From Symbiodinium natans (lineage: Eukaryota; Sar; Dinophyceae; Suessiales; Symbiodiniaceae): 47,773 bases of DNA. The stretch covers positions 7,501 through 55,273 of the forward strand of contig CAJNDS010000880.1 in assembly GCA_905221605.1 (NCBI GenBank), written 5' to 3'. The position numbers and the translations under genes are program-made. Shown one piece after another: positions 31,650 through 41,291 of the stretch (positions are counted from its first letter, which is position 1; the number at the start of each line of letters is the position of its first letter). The notes below the pieces were generated by a model. It was not told the origin of the DNA. It ran no database searches and worked only from the letters and a program-made list of their open reading frames with translations.

Positions 31650-33279
31650 GAATTCTCGATCGACTTCTTGATTCGTGGGGCACTGAGGATTGAAACACCC
31701 CTTCTCCGGAGCCAGGGTTTAGGGCTTAGGGTTGCGGGTTTAGGGTCTAGGAGTTTGGAGGGCTGTAGGGTTTAGGGTTTAGGGCTTGGAGGTCTGTAGG
31801 AAGATTCGATTTTTTTTTTTTGTGGGGGGGTGGGGGGGGGGGGGGGGGGGGGGGGAAGGAAGGAAGGAGGGAAGGAAGGAGGGACTTGAGGTTATAAGGT
31901 CCCTTTGCGGTTCCGGGCCCCTTCGGGTTTTTTAGGGCTTGGGGCCTCGGGTTGAGAGTGTCTGCAAAAGTGTCTGGGGTTGAAGCGCTTGCAGGAGTTT
32001 TTTTAGTTGAGGCAGTGTAGGACTTCGGTTCAGGATGTAGGGTGATGTTTTTAGTTCAGGTAGTTTAGGACTTAGGTTCAGGGTTCAATTTGTGGGGTCT
32101 AGGGTTTGGGTTTTAGGAGATCTTGGGAAGCGCGATTTGTGGGTTTCCATGGCTTCTGATGCAGATTGTGGTCTGAGGGTTTAAGGTTTAACTAGAGTTT
32201 AGGGCCCAATGATCATTTAACAATTTAGCAATCAATACGTCCCACCCTAAACCTTGAACCCTAAACCCTAAACTCGACACCCGAAACCCGAAACCCGAAA
32301 CCCTAAACCCTAAACCTTAGACCCTAGACCCTAGACCCTAGACCCTAAACCCTAAACCCTAAACCCTAAACCCTAAACCCTAAACCCTAAACCCTAAACC
32401 CTAAACCCTAAACCCTAAACCCTAAACCCTAAACCCTAAACCCTAAACCCTAACCGCGCAGGCGTCTTCACAGAGCCACCGGGCAAGTCGGGACAGGTGG
32501 GCATTGTCAACTGCTGGAGGGCTCCCTTTGTTTGGGGTTCAGGGCGCACTTGGAGGTTCATGGTACCAAAATTGGGGCACTTAAGAGGCTTTATAAGTGG
32601 GTTATATGTACAGGTATATGTGGTTTTTTAAGTACCATGCACCTCCAAGTAGGGTTTAGGGTTTAGGGTTTGCTGTGCTTAGGGCTAGGGTTTCAATGTG
32701 GGTGTGCTGGTCATCTGCGCAGGGGGCCCCTTTCGTTTGTAAACGAGGGCCGTGAAGCCCCCCCTAAACCCGAACCTCGTGCTGGGAGGGGGCGTGCCTA
32801 CCCTGCCTGGGGGGAGTAGAAGATGCTCTACATCGGATGTCCGCTGCAGGTTTCTCCATATGGGGGTTTCCGGCATTCGGGGTACCTTATTGGAGTCCCT
32901 TTTTTTTCAAAGGGAATCCTACAACTTGTGTTCTTTTTTAGGGGCCCCTTGTTTTCGTGAGTATGTTCTTTGTGTGGCCTAGAGCCGAGTGAAGCTTAAG
33001 CTTACTTGCGCCAGGTGCAGGTTCATGAGTAGAGCTGGGTTCTCCGAACCCCACAAATAAAGCGATCAACAGCCTTAAGCCGCCATCCCCACTTATACCC
33101 CTACCCCAGACCCGAGCCGCCCAGTCTCCGACCTTTAAACCCTATCCCCCCGAATTCCTAAACCCCAAACCCCAAATCCCTGAACCCTCAACCCTCAGAA
33201 CCAAGTGGTGCTGTCTGATCTCTTGAAGGCCTTCTCGCTGAAGCCACTGGCCACGGGCGCGGACGCGTCAGGACCTCAG
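31650..33279 (+). CDS. Candidate gene fragment, three chained exon-like segments
   Basis: Segments 31650-31710, 32462-32496 and 33229-33279 each follow AG|G, end at a G-initial donor (GC, GT, GT) and join in compatible phase. Their reads are EFSIDFLIRGALRIETPLLR, then SVFTEPPGKSGQ, then AFSLKPLATGADASGPQ. The intervening DNA is telomere-like arrays and a family C foldback, the same architecture as MIOX. I do not recognise the protein. A possible next piece at 33870 ends NSGKKGKKG-stop in one phase. Confidence 0.35.
32284..32453 (-). repeat. CCCGAAA, CCCTAGA and CCCTAAA blocks
   Basis: Successive runs of CCCGAAA, CCCTAGA and then about 17 CCCTAAA units; each variant is clustered. Ends just before an exon-like segment at 32462. 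Confidence 0.9.
32547..32651. mobile_element. Foldback element, family C
   Basis: CACTTGGAGGTTCATGGTAC pairs with GTACCATGCACCTCCAAGTA. The right end abuts a TTTAGGG array. Confidence 0.65.
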
Positions 33280-33546
33280 GTATCAATGGGACGTCGTCCC
33301 TTACAGTGTTATATGGAGGGAGGTAAGGTTCCTCCTTCCCTACAGTCTCTTGCTCAGAGGATTTAGGGTTTAGGGTTTAGGGATTTCGTACTCAGACCTA
33401 CCCCAAACCCCTTGCGAACGGCCCCGCCCGAAAAGCAGAAAGCCCCCTGAAGCTCCTAAACCCTAGACCCTAAAGGCTTGATTGAAGGCCTGACTGCCTC
33501 GGTTAAGGGTCAAGGGGAGGAGGGGCTGCTGGTTGTGTGCTCCTTG

Positions 33547-33636
33547 TACCCTAAACCCTAAACCCTAAACCCTAAACCCTAAACCCTAAACCCTAAACCC
33601 TAAACCCTAAACCCTAAACCCTAAACCCTAAACCCT
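33547..33636 (-). repeat. CCCTAAA array
   Basis: About 13 perfect units. A second array at 33729-33863 follows after an unrelated 90-bp stretch. Confidence 0.92.
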
Positions 33637-33728
33637 TTCATGCTTCATCAACCTTTGCCCCCAAAACTCTAGACCCCCTGAAGGAAACCTAATCTTTTCG
33701 AACCCAGAGTGTTGGGAAGCCATCTGCC

Positions 33729-33863
33729 CCCTAAACCCTAAACCCTAAACCCTAAACCCTAAACCCTAAACCCTAAACCCTAAACCCTAAACCCTAAACC
33801 CTAAACCCTAAACCCTAAACCCTAAACCCTAAACCCTAGAAACCCTAAACCCTAAACCCTAAA
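33729..33863 (-). repeat. CCCTAAA array
   Basis: About 18 units with one CCCTAGAAA insertion. Confidence 0.92.
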
Positions 33864-34133
33864 TTTGAGGTTGGGAGTGATGAACTCCGGCAAGAAGGGC
33901 AAGAAGGGATGATCCGATGGAATCGGAGCTTCCTTCCAGGGATTCTAGTTTAGGGTTTAGGGTTTAGGGTTTAGGGTTTCTAGGGTTGAACTCAACGGCT
34001 ACTTCAAGCTAGCTTAGGGTTTAGGGTTTAGCGGTTCGGTACGAACATGCACAAAAAAGCGCTCAGCATTGCACCGAGGCGAAACGCTCATGTCATACAT
34101 CAAGTCCATGTTAGTCCTGTTTTTGGGTTGAGG

Positions 34134-34224
34134 TTGCGGGGTGGGGGGGGGTGAGGGGGGGGTGGGGGGGGTGGGTGAGCGGGGGGGTGGGGGGGTGTGG
34201 GGGTGGGGGGGGGGGGGGGGGGGA
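34134..34224 (+). repeat. G-run tract
   Basis: Ten or more runs of four or more G separated by T, TGA or TGTG. Strong quadruplex potential on the + strand. Similar shorter tracts at 30058-30085 and 31823-31855. Confidence 0.85.
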
Positions 34225-34880
34225 ACCTAGTTAGCTAGAACTGGGTTCTCAAGCAAAGCTTAGACAAGGCGGGTCACGGCCCAAATAAGGTTAGGGCCAG
34301 CTCGCCTAAACCCTATAGCCTACTTCGCAGCCTCGGAGGTTTTGGTAGTTTAGGCTTCCACGTAGGGCGCAGGGTTTCGGGGTTTAGGGTTTAGGCTTCC
34401 GATGCAACCGCTGCGTGCTGGTGGCAGCAACGGGCACGCGCCCCGACAGCAGACGTGGTGGCTTCCTGCAGACAAAAAAGTGAGCAGGTGTAGAACTAAG
34501 CTAGTATCTCTCGTCCCTTTCCCACGGCTGCGGTCAAACTTCGTTTTTGCTCTCGCCTGGGGCCACAGACAGAAGCTCAAATTTCGCAGATAGGGCCGGT
34601 GTGTTTTGCCGGTGCGTATGGCAGTGTCGTGTTAAGCGTGTTGGCAAAACTTAGGACCCTAAACCTGAATCCTAAACACTACACACAAGAGTCCCTGGAA
34701 ACTCGAGTGTTCCTGGGCCTTTTTCTTTAGGTCAGTAGTTAAGCCTCAACCTCTTTGGGATCCCAGAACATTCCCCACGAAAAGCTGCTCAGGCTTCAGG
34801 GCTTAAGGTTTAGGACGTAAACCCTTAACCCCACACCCTTAACCAGGCTCCGAGATCTACGAAGGGGTTAGATGGGTTAG

Positions 34881-34974
34881 CAACAACTACTAGTAGTATT
34901 CCCTTGTGGTCCCTTTACCATTATACATTATAGTAGCCCCCAATTCCCTATTCTAACTATTTGGGACCCTATAC
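34881..34974. mobile_element. MITE-like element, family B
   Basis: CTACTAGTAGTATTCCCTTG through CCCTATTCTAACTATTTGGG. Same core as the other copies. Lies 10 bp before a 19-bp duplication that flanks a telomere-like insertion. Confidence 0.55.
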
Positions 34975-34984
34975 TACACCTTAC

Positions 34985-35078
34985 GGAACTCAGCCAGCAA
35001 GTGCCCTAAACCCTAAACCCTAAACCCTAGACCCTAGACCCTAGACCCTAGACCCTTGGGGAACTCAGCCGGCAAGTG
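34985..35078. repeat. 19-bp direct duplication flanking CCCTAAA/CCCTAGA insert
   Basis: GGAACTCAGCCAGCAAGTG (34985-35003) recurs at 35060-35078 with one A/G difference. The 56 bp between them are CCCTAAA then CCCTAGA units. Confidence 0.88.
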
Positions 35079-35082
35079 GCCA

Positions 35083-35161
35083 GGGAAAGCAGGCCGCGAC
35101 CTACTCAGTCAACCCGGCGGTTGGCATCCTTCCGGGCCATGGGGAGAAGGAGGCCGGGTGA
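35083..35161 (+). CDS. Exon-like segment with stop, unassigned
   Basis: After CCAG|G the frame reads GKQAATYSVNPAVGILPGHG then EKEAG and TGA. GC-rich like the proven exons and directly downstream of the 19-bp duplication. Could be a terminal exon; family unknown. Confidence 0.25.
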
Positions 35162-35169
35162 GGTCCCCT

Positions 35170-35820
35170 AAACCCTAAGCCCTAAACTCCTAAACCCTAA
35201 ACTTTGAGGGGGCGTAGGGGTTTAGGGGGTTAAGGTCTGGTTAGTACATTCTAAGTGGGGCCAACCACATCCCAGCTCTTTAAAAGCCAACCACAGACCA
35301 CTCACAAAACCTTGTACCACAAGGCACAAGCTCCGCCACCACGTGAAATGCTTAAGGTCCCTCTGGTACCTTTTCCCTCGAAAGTACAAGGTTAAACCGT
35401 AACCTAAGGCACGCAGGCGGTCGCTCTTTTTCTCAGGCTTGAGCCACAGAGTCACGAAGTGCACAAGACGTCAAACGAAGTCACAAGTGCTTCACACGGT
35501 GCTTCAGAACGTCAGTTCCTACCCTCTGCGACAGCTAACACATAAACGAATTCTTCAAAGACGAATAGCTTGTAGCGTATTGGGCAAAAACATCACAACA
35601 TGATTAGCTTGGTAAATCATGTGGGATAAACCCCCAAGGAATCTCATTAGAGAGTTCCTTCAGGTTGCAAACTTGGAGTAGGATCTGCTGTCTATATCTT
35701 CCCCCAGGCTTGGTGCACTTGTTGGGTTTGAGATGGGCGGGGTTGCTGGGAACCAAGGCACGATATACTCAGGTCGTTCGGCGGCTCTGGCGCCTTAGAA
35801 TCCCCAGATGCAGCCCTGGA
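35170..35820. other. Non-repetitive stretch, no recognised gene
   Basis: About 600 bp without telomere-like units. The minus-strand 80-residue ORF at 35222-35464 shows no known motif. Could be untranslated or intergenic sequence. Confidence 0.4.
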
Positions 35821-36007
35821 TGCCAAGGGTTTAGGGTTTAGGGTTTAGGGTTTAGGGATGTTTAGGGTTTAGGGTTTAGGGTTAACCCTGGAACCCCCTC
35901 CTCCTATGCAAACCGCCCCCAAACCCCAAAACCCATGCCCACGAGGGCTTCAGCATAAAACAAGAAGGGGGTTCTTATCGTTCGTCCGAACAAACAGCGC
36001 GCCCATA

Positions 36008-36166
36008 GACCCTAAACCCTAAACCCTAAACCCTAGACCCTAGACCCTAAACCCTAAACCCTAAACCCTAAACCCTTAACCCTTAACCCTTAACCCTTAG
36101 ACCCTAGACCCTAAACCCTAAACCCTAAACCCTAAACCCTAAACCCTAAACCCTAAGCCCAAATTG
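36008..36166 (-). repeat. CCCTAAA array with CCCTAGA and CCCTTAA blocks
   Basis: Runs of CCCTAGA and of CCCTTAA are embedded in CCCTAAA units, each variant in its own cluster. Confidence 0.88.
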
Positions 36167-36530
36167 AACCCTAAAATCTTGAGTCTTCAGGGTTTTGGGG
36201 CTTGCAGGGTTTAGGGGCAGAGTTAAGGCTTCAGGTTTCGTCTTCAGGCTTCCGACCCCCCCGTAACCCCTTGCCCCCCCTCCCCCCCCCCCGGGTTTAG
36301 GGTTTAGGGTTTAGGGTTTAGGGTTTAGGGTTTAGGGTTTAGGGTTTAGGGTTTAGGGGTTTAGGGTTTAGGGTTCGCCCCAAATCGGTAGAGGTGTTAA
36401 GAAGGAGCGGCCATGGGATCGGTTTTTTGGGCCAGCGGGTGTTTGCTTAAGGGGGTACTTTTTGTTCGTGGCAGACGATGAAACCCTAAACCCTAAACCC
36501 TAAACCCAGTAAGGCCACGGTTCGTGTAGG

Positions 36531-36620
36531 TTCGGTTCGGTTTTGGGGTACATACTCTGGAACGGTTCCGGTTCAAGCGGTTCGCTGCGGTTTGCGGTTC
36601 GGTTCGGTTCGGGTGCCAAA
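36531..36620 (+). repeat. GGTTC pentamer-rich tract
   Basis: Imperfect GGTTCGGTTC repeats, unrelated to the telomere-like unit. Confidence 0.7.
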
Positions 36621-36621
36621 C

Positions 36622-36905
36622 CCCCACCCCTCCCTCCACCTCCAGCCCCTCCACCCGCCCTCCAGCCTACACAGCGCCAGCCCTAGCCCCCCTTCAGCCC
36701 GTCCAGCCCGTCCAGCCCGCCCGTCCAACCCATCCAGCCCATCCAGCCCATCCAGCCCGTCCAGCCCCTCCAGCCCCTCCAGCCCCTCCAGCCCCTCCAG
36801 CCTCCGCCCCTCCAGCCCCTCCAGCCCCTCCAGCTCCAGCCCCTCCAGCCCGTCCAGCCCCTCCCCCCAACCCCACCCTTCCAGCCCCTCCAGCCCCTCA
36901 GCCAG
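36622..36905 (+). repeat. CCAGCCCCT/CCAGCCCGT 9-bp minisatellite
   Basis: C-rich 9-mer array that yields a Pro/Ser ORF (SSPSSPSSP) on + and a Gly/Ala ORF on -. No flanking domain supports a real protein. Confidence 0.88.
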
Positions 36906-37074
36906 CCCTAAACCCTAAACCCGAAACCCGAAACCCTAAACCCTAAACCCTAAACCCTAAACCCTAAACCCGCGCTTGCAGATTGAAGTGAACTTCAACC
37001 CGGTCGAGGTGGAGAACTTCGATTGCGCCCTTTTGGGGTCAAACGGGTTCAGGGGTTTAGGGTTTAGGGTGTAG

Positions 37075-37187
37075 GGTTTGGGTTTAGGGTTTAGGGTTTA
37101 GGGTTTAGGGTTTAGGGTTTAGGGTTTAGGGTTTAGGGTTTAGGGTTTAGGGTTTAGGGTTTAGGGTTTAGGGTTTAGGGTTTAGGG
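37075..37187 (+). repeat. TTTAGGG array
   Basis: About 16 uninterrupted units. Confidence 0.92.
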
Positions 37188-37559
37188 GTGAAATCTTAGA
37201 GATTCGCTGGATTCAGAAGCTTTTTGGGGGCTAAAAGAGTTTAGGTTACAGGGTCTGGGGCTTAGTCGGGCTCAGAGTCTAGAGGTGAGAAGGCTTTCGC
37301 TATTTTCTCGAAAGGCAAGACTTGCGTGGGCAGTTGCTGGGTTGCGGACGGGGCAACTTTAACATCCATTGCCTTTTCCCCCTAGCTGGGTAGCCATCTA
37401 AAGCTGGCAGGTGTTCTTGCTTGTGTTTGGGGCGCCGGGGAGGGAGGAGGGGGGGTGGGGGGGCAAGAACCGAAAGGGTCCAACATTGCGGGGGTATTTT
37501 AGCTAAGCCCTAAACCCTAAACCCTAAACCCTAAACCCCAAAACAAGCTGTTAGGGTTT

Positions 37560-38320
37560 AGGGTTAGGGTTTTTTATAGTATAGTGTTAGGGCTAAGAGC
37601 CTGCTTGGGTTTCAAGTGTGTGGGCGCATCAGACTGTTCCTCACTGACTCGTATATCTGAAGGAAGGACCAACCACCAAAAGGCTTTAGCGGCTCTGCGT
37701 GCAATCCGCGTCACTACCCACATTACAAACCGCACAGCACGTCGCACTTGTCGAACGCAGCTGTCAAAGGAAGAGCGCGCCGGGGTTGCAGGTTTCGGTG
37801 TCTCTGGGGCTAAGTTGAAACACCAGGTTTTAGAATTGTTTGAGGCCTTCAGCACAGTGGCTTCTGATTGAGGTTCGTGCTACGGAGCTGGAGTCTTTCT
37901 CGCGCTGCACTGCTCGGCAAGTTTCAAAAAGCCAGAGTTTTTGCTTGTGCCTCGAATGCAGCATGGATGTGATCGCCGTCGCGCAACAGTTGAAACCAGG
38001 ACTTCGGACTACTTCGGAAAACAGGGTTTTCGAGGCCAGCGGAGTCGATACATTTTCAAGTTGTCACATGTCCGAGCTCACACTTCTGGCACTCAACAAG
38101 TGCTGAACATGGGCGCATGGCTCCGGCTCTTGCCAGAAATGGTATTCTCGAGGGGATAACTTTCCATCTTCGCAGGAAGGCGTCCAGGCCAACAGAACAC
38201 GACAGAGTCTAGAAACCTCGACCCCTAAACCAGCTCAGCGCGCCCGACACCACAAAGCTCTGAAGTGTCGTGGCTGGCTCCATGTAATCATGTTCAAGGT
38301 TGAGCTGTTCAGCTGTTCAG
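37560..38320. other. Non-repetitive stretch, no recognised gene
   Basis: The longest stretch left of the retroelement without telomere-like repeats. Overlapping ORFs of 60-95 residues occur on both strands, none with a motif I know. Confidence 0.4.
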
Positions 38321-38430
38321 GAGTAGGCCTTTTTTTCCTTTTTTTTACGGTCGGGGCTCCCTTATAATTCCCTTGAAGCCAAAAAAGGGCACCCGTTTTA
38401 ATTTTATTCCTAGGTTTCTCCCGGGTCTAG
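38321..38430. mobile_element. Family D foldback-like element
   Basis: GAGTAGGCCTTTTTTTCCTT ... GCCAAAAAAGGGCACCCGTT ... CTCCCGGGTCTAG. Confidence 0.6.
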
Positions 38431-38548
38431 GTATTGCGGCCAGGGTTCCCATGGGATTTAGGGAAAAAGTTTGGGGATTAACCCGAAGAGGTACCCTTCT
38501 GGGCTCCAGCTCCATGATCAACGGTGGCAAGCCTGCAGCCGGCCCAGA

Positions 38549-38775
38549 AACGGTTTAGGGTTTAGGGTTAGGGTTTAGGGTTTAGGGTTTAGGGTTTAGG
38601 GTTTAGGGTTTAGGGTTTAGGGTTTAGGGTTTAGGGTTTAGGGTTTAGGGTTTAGGGTTTAGGGTTTAGGGTTCAGGGTCAGGGTTCAGGGTTCAGGGTT
38701 CAGGGTTCAGGGTTCAGGGTTCAGGGTTCAGGGTTCAGGGTTCAGGGTTCAGGGTTCAGGGTTCAGGGTTCAGGG
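38549..38775 (+). repeat. TTTAGGG array switching to TTCAGGG array
   Basis: About 17 TTTAGGG units to about 38670, then about 14 units of the single-base variant TTCAGGG. The switch is sharp, with one short slip at the junction. Confidence 0.93.
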
Positions 38776-39400
38776 TTTGCATCAGATCTCCGGGTGGAGC
38801 GGCTCAGAAGGCACAACTAGACTAGACCTTGAGCCTGGAATCCGAAGCCTTTGCCCATCTGAAAGTGTCCACGCAACGGCTTACACAGCCAAGCTTCGTG
38901 GGCTCCACATGTCAGAGAAGTGCAGGATCTCCTTTTTGTTAAATGCAGCTGGCAGCAAGGGTTGCGCTTCAGCCCGAGTCTAGTTCAGCATGAAATACCT
39001 GCAGTATGACCGTACAGATACCTTAAGAACCCAAAACCTACTGTTTTGTAAGTTCTTCTGATAAAACCTCTTATAGGATTCTTAGGTAACCGAAAAAAAC
39101 AGGTAGGCTTTGGGTTCTTAAGGTAGAATTTTAGCTACGCAAAATGCAAATGCCGACTCCATGGGCCACTGTAGTACTCATTGTTTTGTTCGAGAGATTC
39201 GGCGTTTCAGCTTAGCGGCTCGTTTAAAGTTGCAGCCGAATGAGCAACATGTGTGCTTCGGAACTTTGGTTGTTATGATAGGGGACCACAACAACGGCTC
39301 AGTTTCATTGTCGTCTTCCAAGAACAATTACATTTTGGCTTATACCCTTTCCGTTCTTTGGGATACTTAAATTCTTAGTCTGGAAGGCCGAAAAGGAAAA
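38776..39400. other. Non-repetitive stretch with one foldback element
   Basis: Apart from the family E hairpin at 39019-39125 nothing is recognisable. Two + ORFs (38777-38983, 39161-39370) lack motifs. Confidence 0.4.
39019..39125. mobile_element. Foldback element, family E, long TIR
   Basis: The 23-bp arms 39019-39041 (TACCTTAAGAACCC...) and 39103-39125 (...GGGTTCTTAAGGTA) match at 22 of 23 positions by hand. No coding capacity. Confidence 0.75.
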
Positions 39401-39530
39401 AGAAGGTAGGTACCCAAGAGCAGTTAGCTAGGATGCGCATGTAGAACCCCTTTTTTCGGAGTTAGGTTCAAAATTATAAGCTCCATTAAGCCAAAGGGTC
39501 CCGTTTTGATTCCAGGCTTCAGGGCATCCT
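39400..39530. mobile_element. Family D foldback-like element, diverged
   Basis: TACCCAAGAGCAGTTAGCTA then GGATGC, ACCCCTTTTTTCGG, CCAAAGGGTCCCGTTTTGAT and GGCATCC. Arms are imperfect. Confidence 0.45.
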
Positions 39531-40053
39531 TCGTTAGTTTTGCTCACAGGAGCAGTCCTACATACCCCTGCAAGGAATCGTTAGGACCTAACTCCCCAAA
39601 TCCCCACGAAGAGCCAGCAAGAAACTTGGATGACGTATAGTTAAGCCCTCGAAGGGTTTAGGGCTTGTGGACCTATAGGACCTTTTGGCCTCAAAGGGAT
39701 TGTGGTAATACAGGGCATATGATCCCCAAGTTGTTGGGGGGGGGGGCCCTAAACCCTAAACCCAAAACCCAAAACCCTAAACCCTAAACCCTAAACCCTA
39801 AACCCTAAACCCAAATATAACCCCTAAGCCCTCAAGAGAAAGAGCGGGTGCCCAGGTGATTCGGCTGCCTCTCACCGGAATTGCCCAGCGCCCGTGGTGC
39901 TCACCTCGTTGGACAGGGGCCCGAAGTCCCCAAACAAAGGGTTTAGGGTTTTAGGGTTTGGGGTTTAGGGTTTAGGGTTTAGGGTTTAGGGTTTAGGGTT
40001 TAGGGTTTAGGGTTTAGGGCTACAACCTAGATGGACGTTTCCCAAAACTTCTG

Positions 40054-40163
40054 CTAGGACCGGGAGTGGGCCCTTTCTTCCCTTTTTTCAAGGTTGGGGC
40101 TCCATAATCCCCTTACAACCAGAAAGGGCACCCTATTTATTAACATACCCCTTGGGCATACCC
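40054..40163. mobile_element. Family D foldback-like element
   Basis: GGGAGTGGGCCCTTTCTTCC then CTTTTTTCAAGG, CCAGAAAGGGCACCCTATTT and CTTGGGCATACCC. Confidence 0.5.
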
Positions 40164-40726
40164 TTCAAAAGAAATTAATAAAATCCTTTTCATGGGCTAA
40201 GGGGTATGGGTTTGGGTACCCTTTGTGGGGGGTTCCTGGAAGAAGGATTAGAGCAACTTGGGGTATGTTCCTGGCTGAACCCCTAAACCTAAACCCTACA
40301 AGATCCACCCCTGGACCCTAACACTGCTGCTGATTTCCATTCTTGGGTTTCATGTTCGCCTTGGCACTGCGCGTTTAGGGTTTAAGGGTTAGCTCTCGTA
40401 GAGCTGAGTCCTAATTCACTCAGCCGGACTGCGAATGGAATCCTTCCCTCTCAAAGAGGTTCGTTCCTGTTTGGACGCCCTTTCTTCTTCGGTTGCTCTG
40501 GGACCCCAATCAGCCCTCCCCCCCCCCCCCCCCCCCCCCCCAAAGCCGCGAACACAAGCCCTAAACCCTAAACCGCGAACACAAACCCTAAGCCCTAAAA
40601 CCTCTAAGCCCCTAAACCCTGGACCCCAAACACCCCTAAACCCCTAACCCCAAGCCCTAAAATGCCCTAAACCCCTAAACCCCAAACCCTAACAAACCCT
40701 AAAACCCCTAATCCCCTAAACCCTAG

Positions 40727-40879
40727 TACGTGAAATACAGAACCCTACGGGGACCAGAAAGCTTAGGCAGCCTAAGTCTGAATCCTAGACCCTCGGATCG
40801 CGCCTCGATTTTTTCGAACAAAAGACAGCCTCGGTAACGCAACAACGTCTCCACCTGAGCGGCCAGGATGCTTCACGCA
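40727..40879 (-). repeat. Candidate 3' LTR of the retroelement
   Basis: Minus strand reads TGCGTGAAG ... TTTCACGTA; the ends form an inverted repeat (7 of 8 bases). It begins directly after a purine tract and its far end is exactly the junction with CCCTAAA-type DNA. At 153 bp it is short for a Copia LTR. The matching 5' copy would lie right of the window, so it cannot be confirmed here. Confidence 0.4.
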
Positions 40880-40891
40880 CTCCCCCTCACC
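40880..40891 (-). promoter_or_regulatory. Candidate polypurine tract
   Basis: Minus strand GGTGAGGGGGAG lies immediately before the proposed LTR start TG, the position where plus-strand DNA synthesis is primed in LTR retrotransposons. Confidence 0.4.
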
Positions 40892-40913
40892 TGAGACTCC
40901 AAGACTCAGGTGA
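40887..40913. other. Perfect 9-bp hairpin next to the LTR boundary
   Basis: TCACCTGAG, a 9-base loop, then CTCAGGTGA. It overlaps the candidate polypurine tract, so it would be a stem in the element's 3' untranslated RNA. Confidence 0.6.
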
Positions 40914-41291
40914 TTGGAATGCATCACCAGGAAAACATCAGCATTCTATATGCCCGAGCCCAGATGGATCGTCCTTTGGTTGCAAAAGTGGACAAAAGCC
41001 TCGTTGTACAAATGTTTGACCCTATTTCGAACAGGCCGTTCTGTTTCGGCAGCCCTTTCTCCTTTGGAGCAGTTCGATGTCGGATCAAGAGGCATCCACG
41101 CATGCAAGCAGAGACCGAAAACTATAGCTATGATCCTACACCCCCCACAAGACTTAGCTTCATGAGGATTAAAAGCCCAGATATTCTGGAGATAACAGCT
41201 GATAGTCTTCGTCTCCTTTGGTTTTTTGGCAGTTGCCAGCATCCGCAACTTAGGACACCGCTGATCTTATTCAGAATGCCCCAAAATCAGT
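40914..41291 (-). other. 3' untranslated region of the retroelement
   Basis: Non-repetitive, between the polyprotein stop and the hairpin and candidate LTR. Overlapping ORFs on both strands (194 residues on +, 100 on -) carry no recognisable motif. Confidence 0.5.

Noticed and set aside
36592-36918. Pro/Ser-rich 108-residue ORF
   Set aside because: Product of a C-rich 9-bp minisatellite with no flanking conserved sequence.
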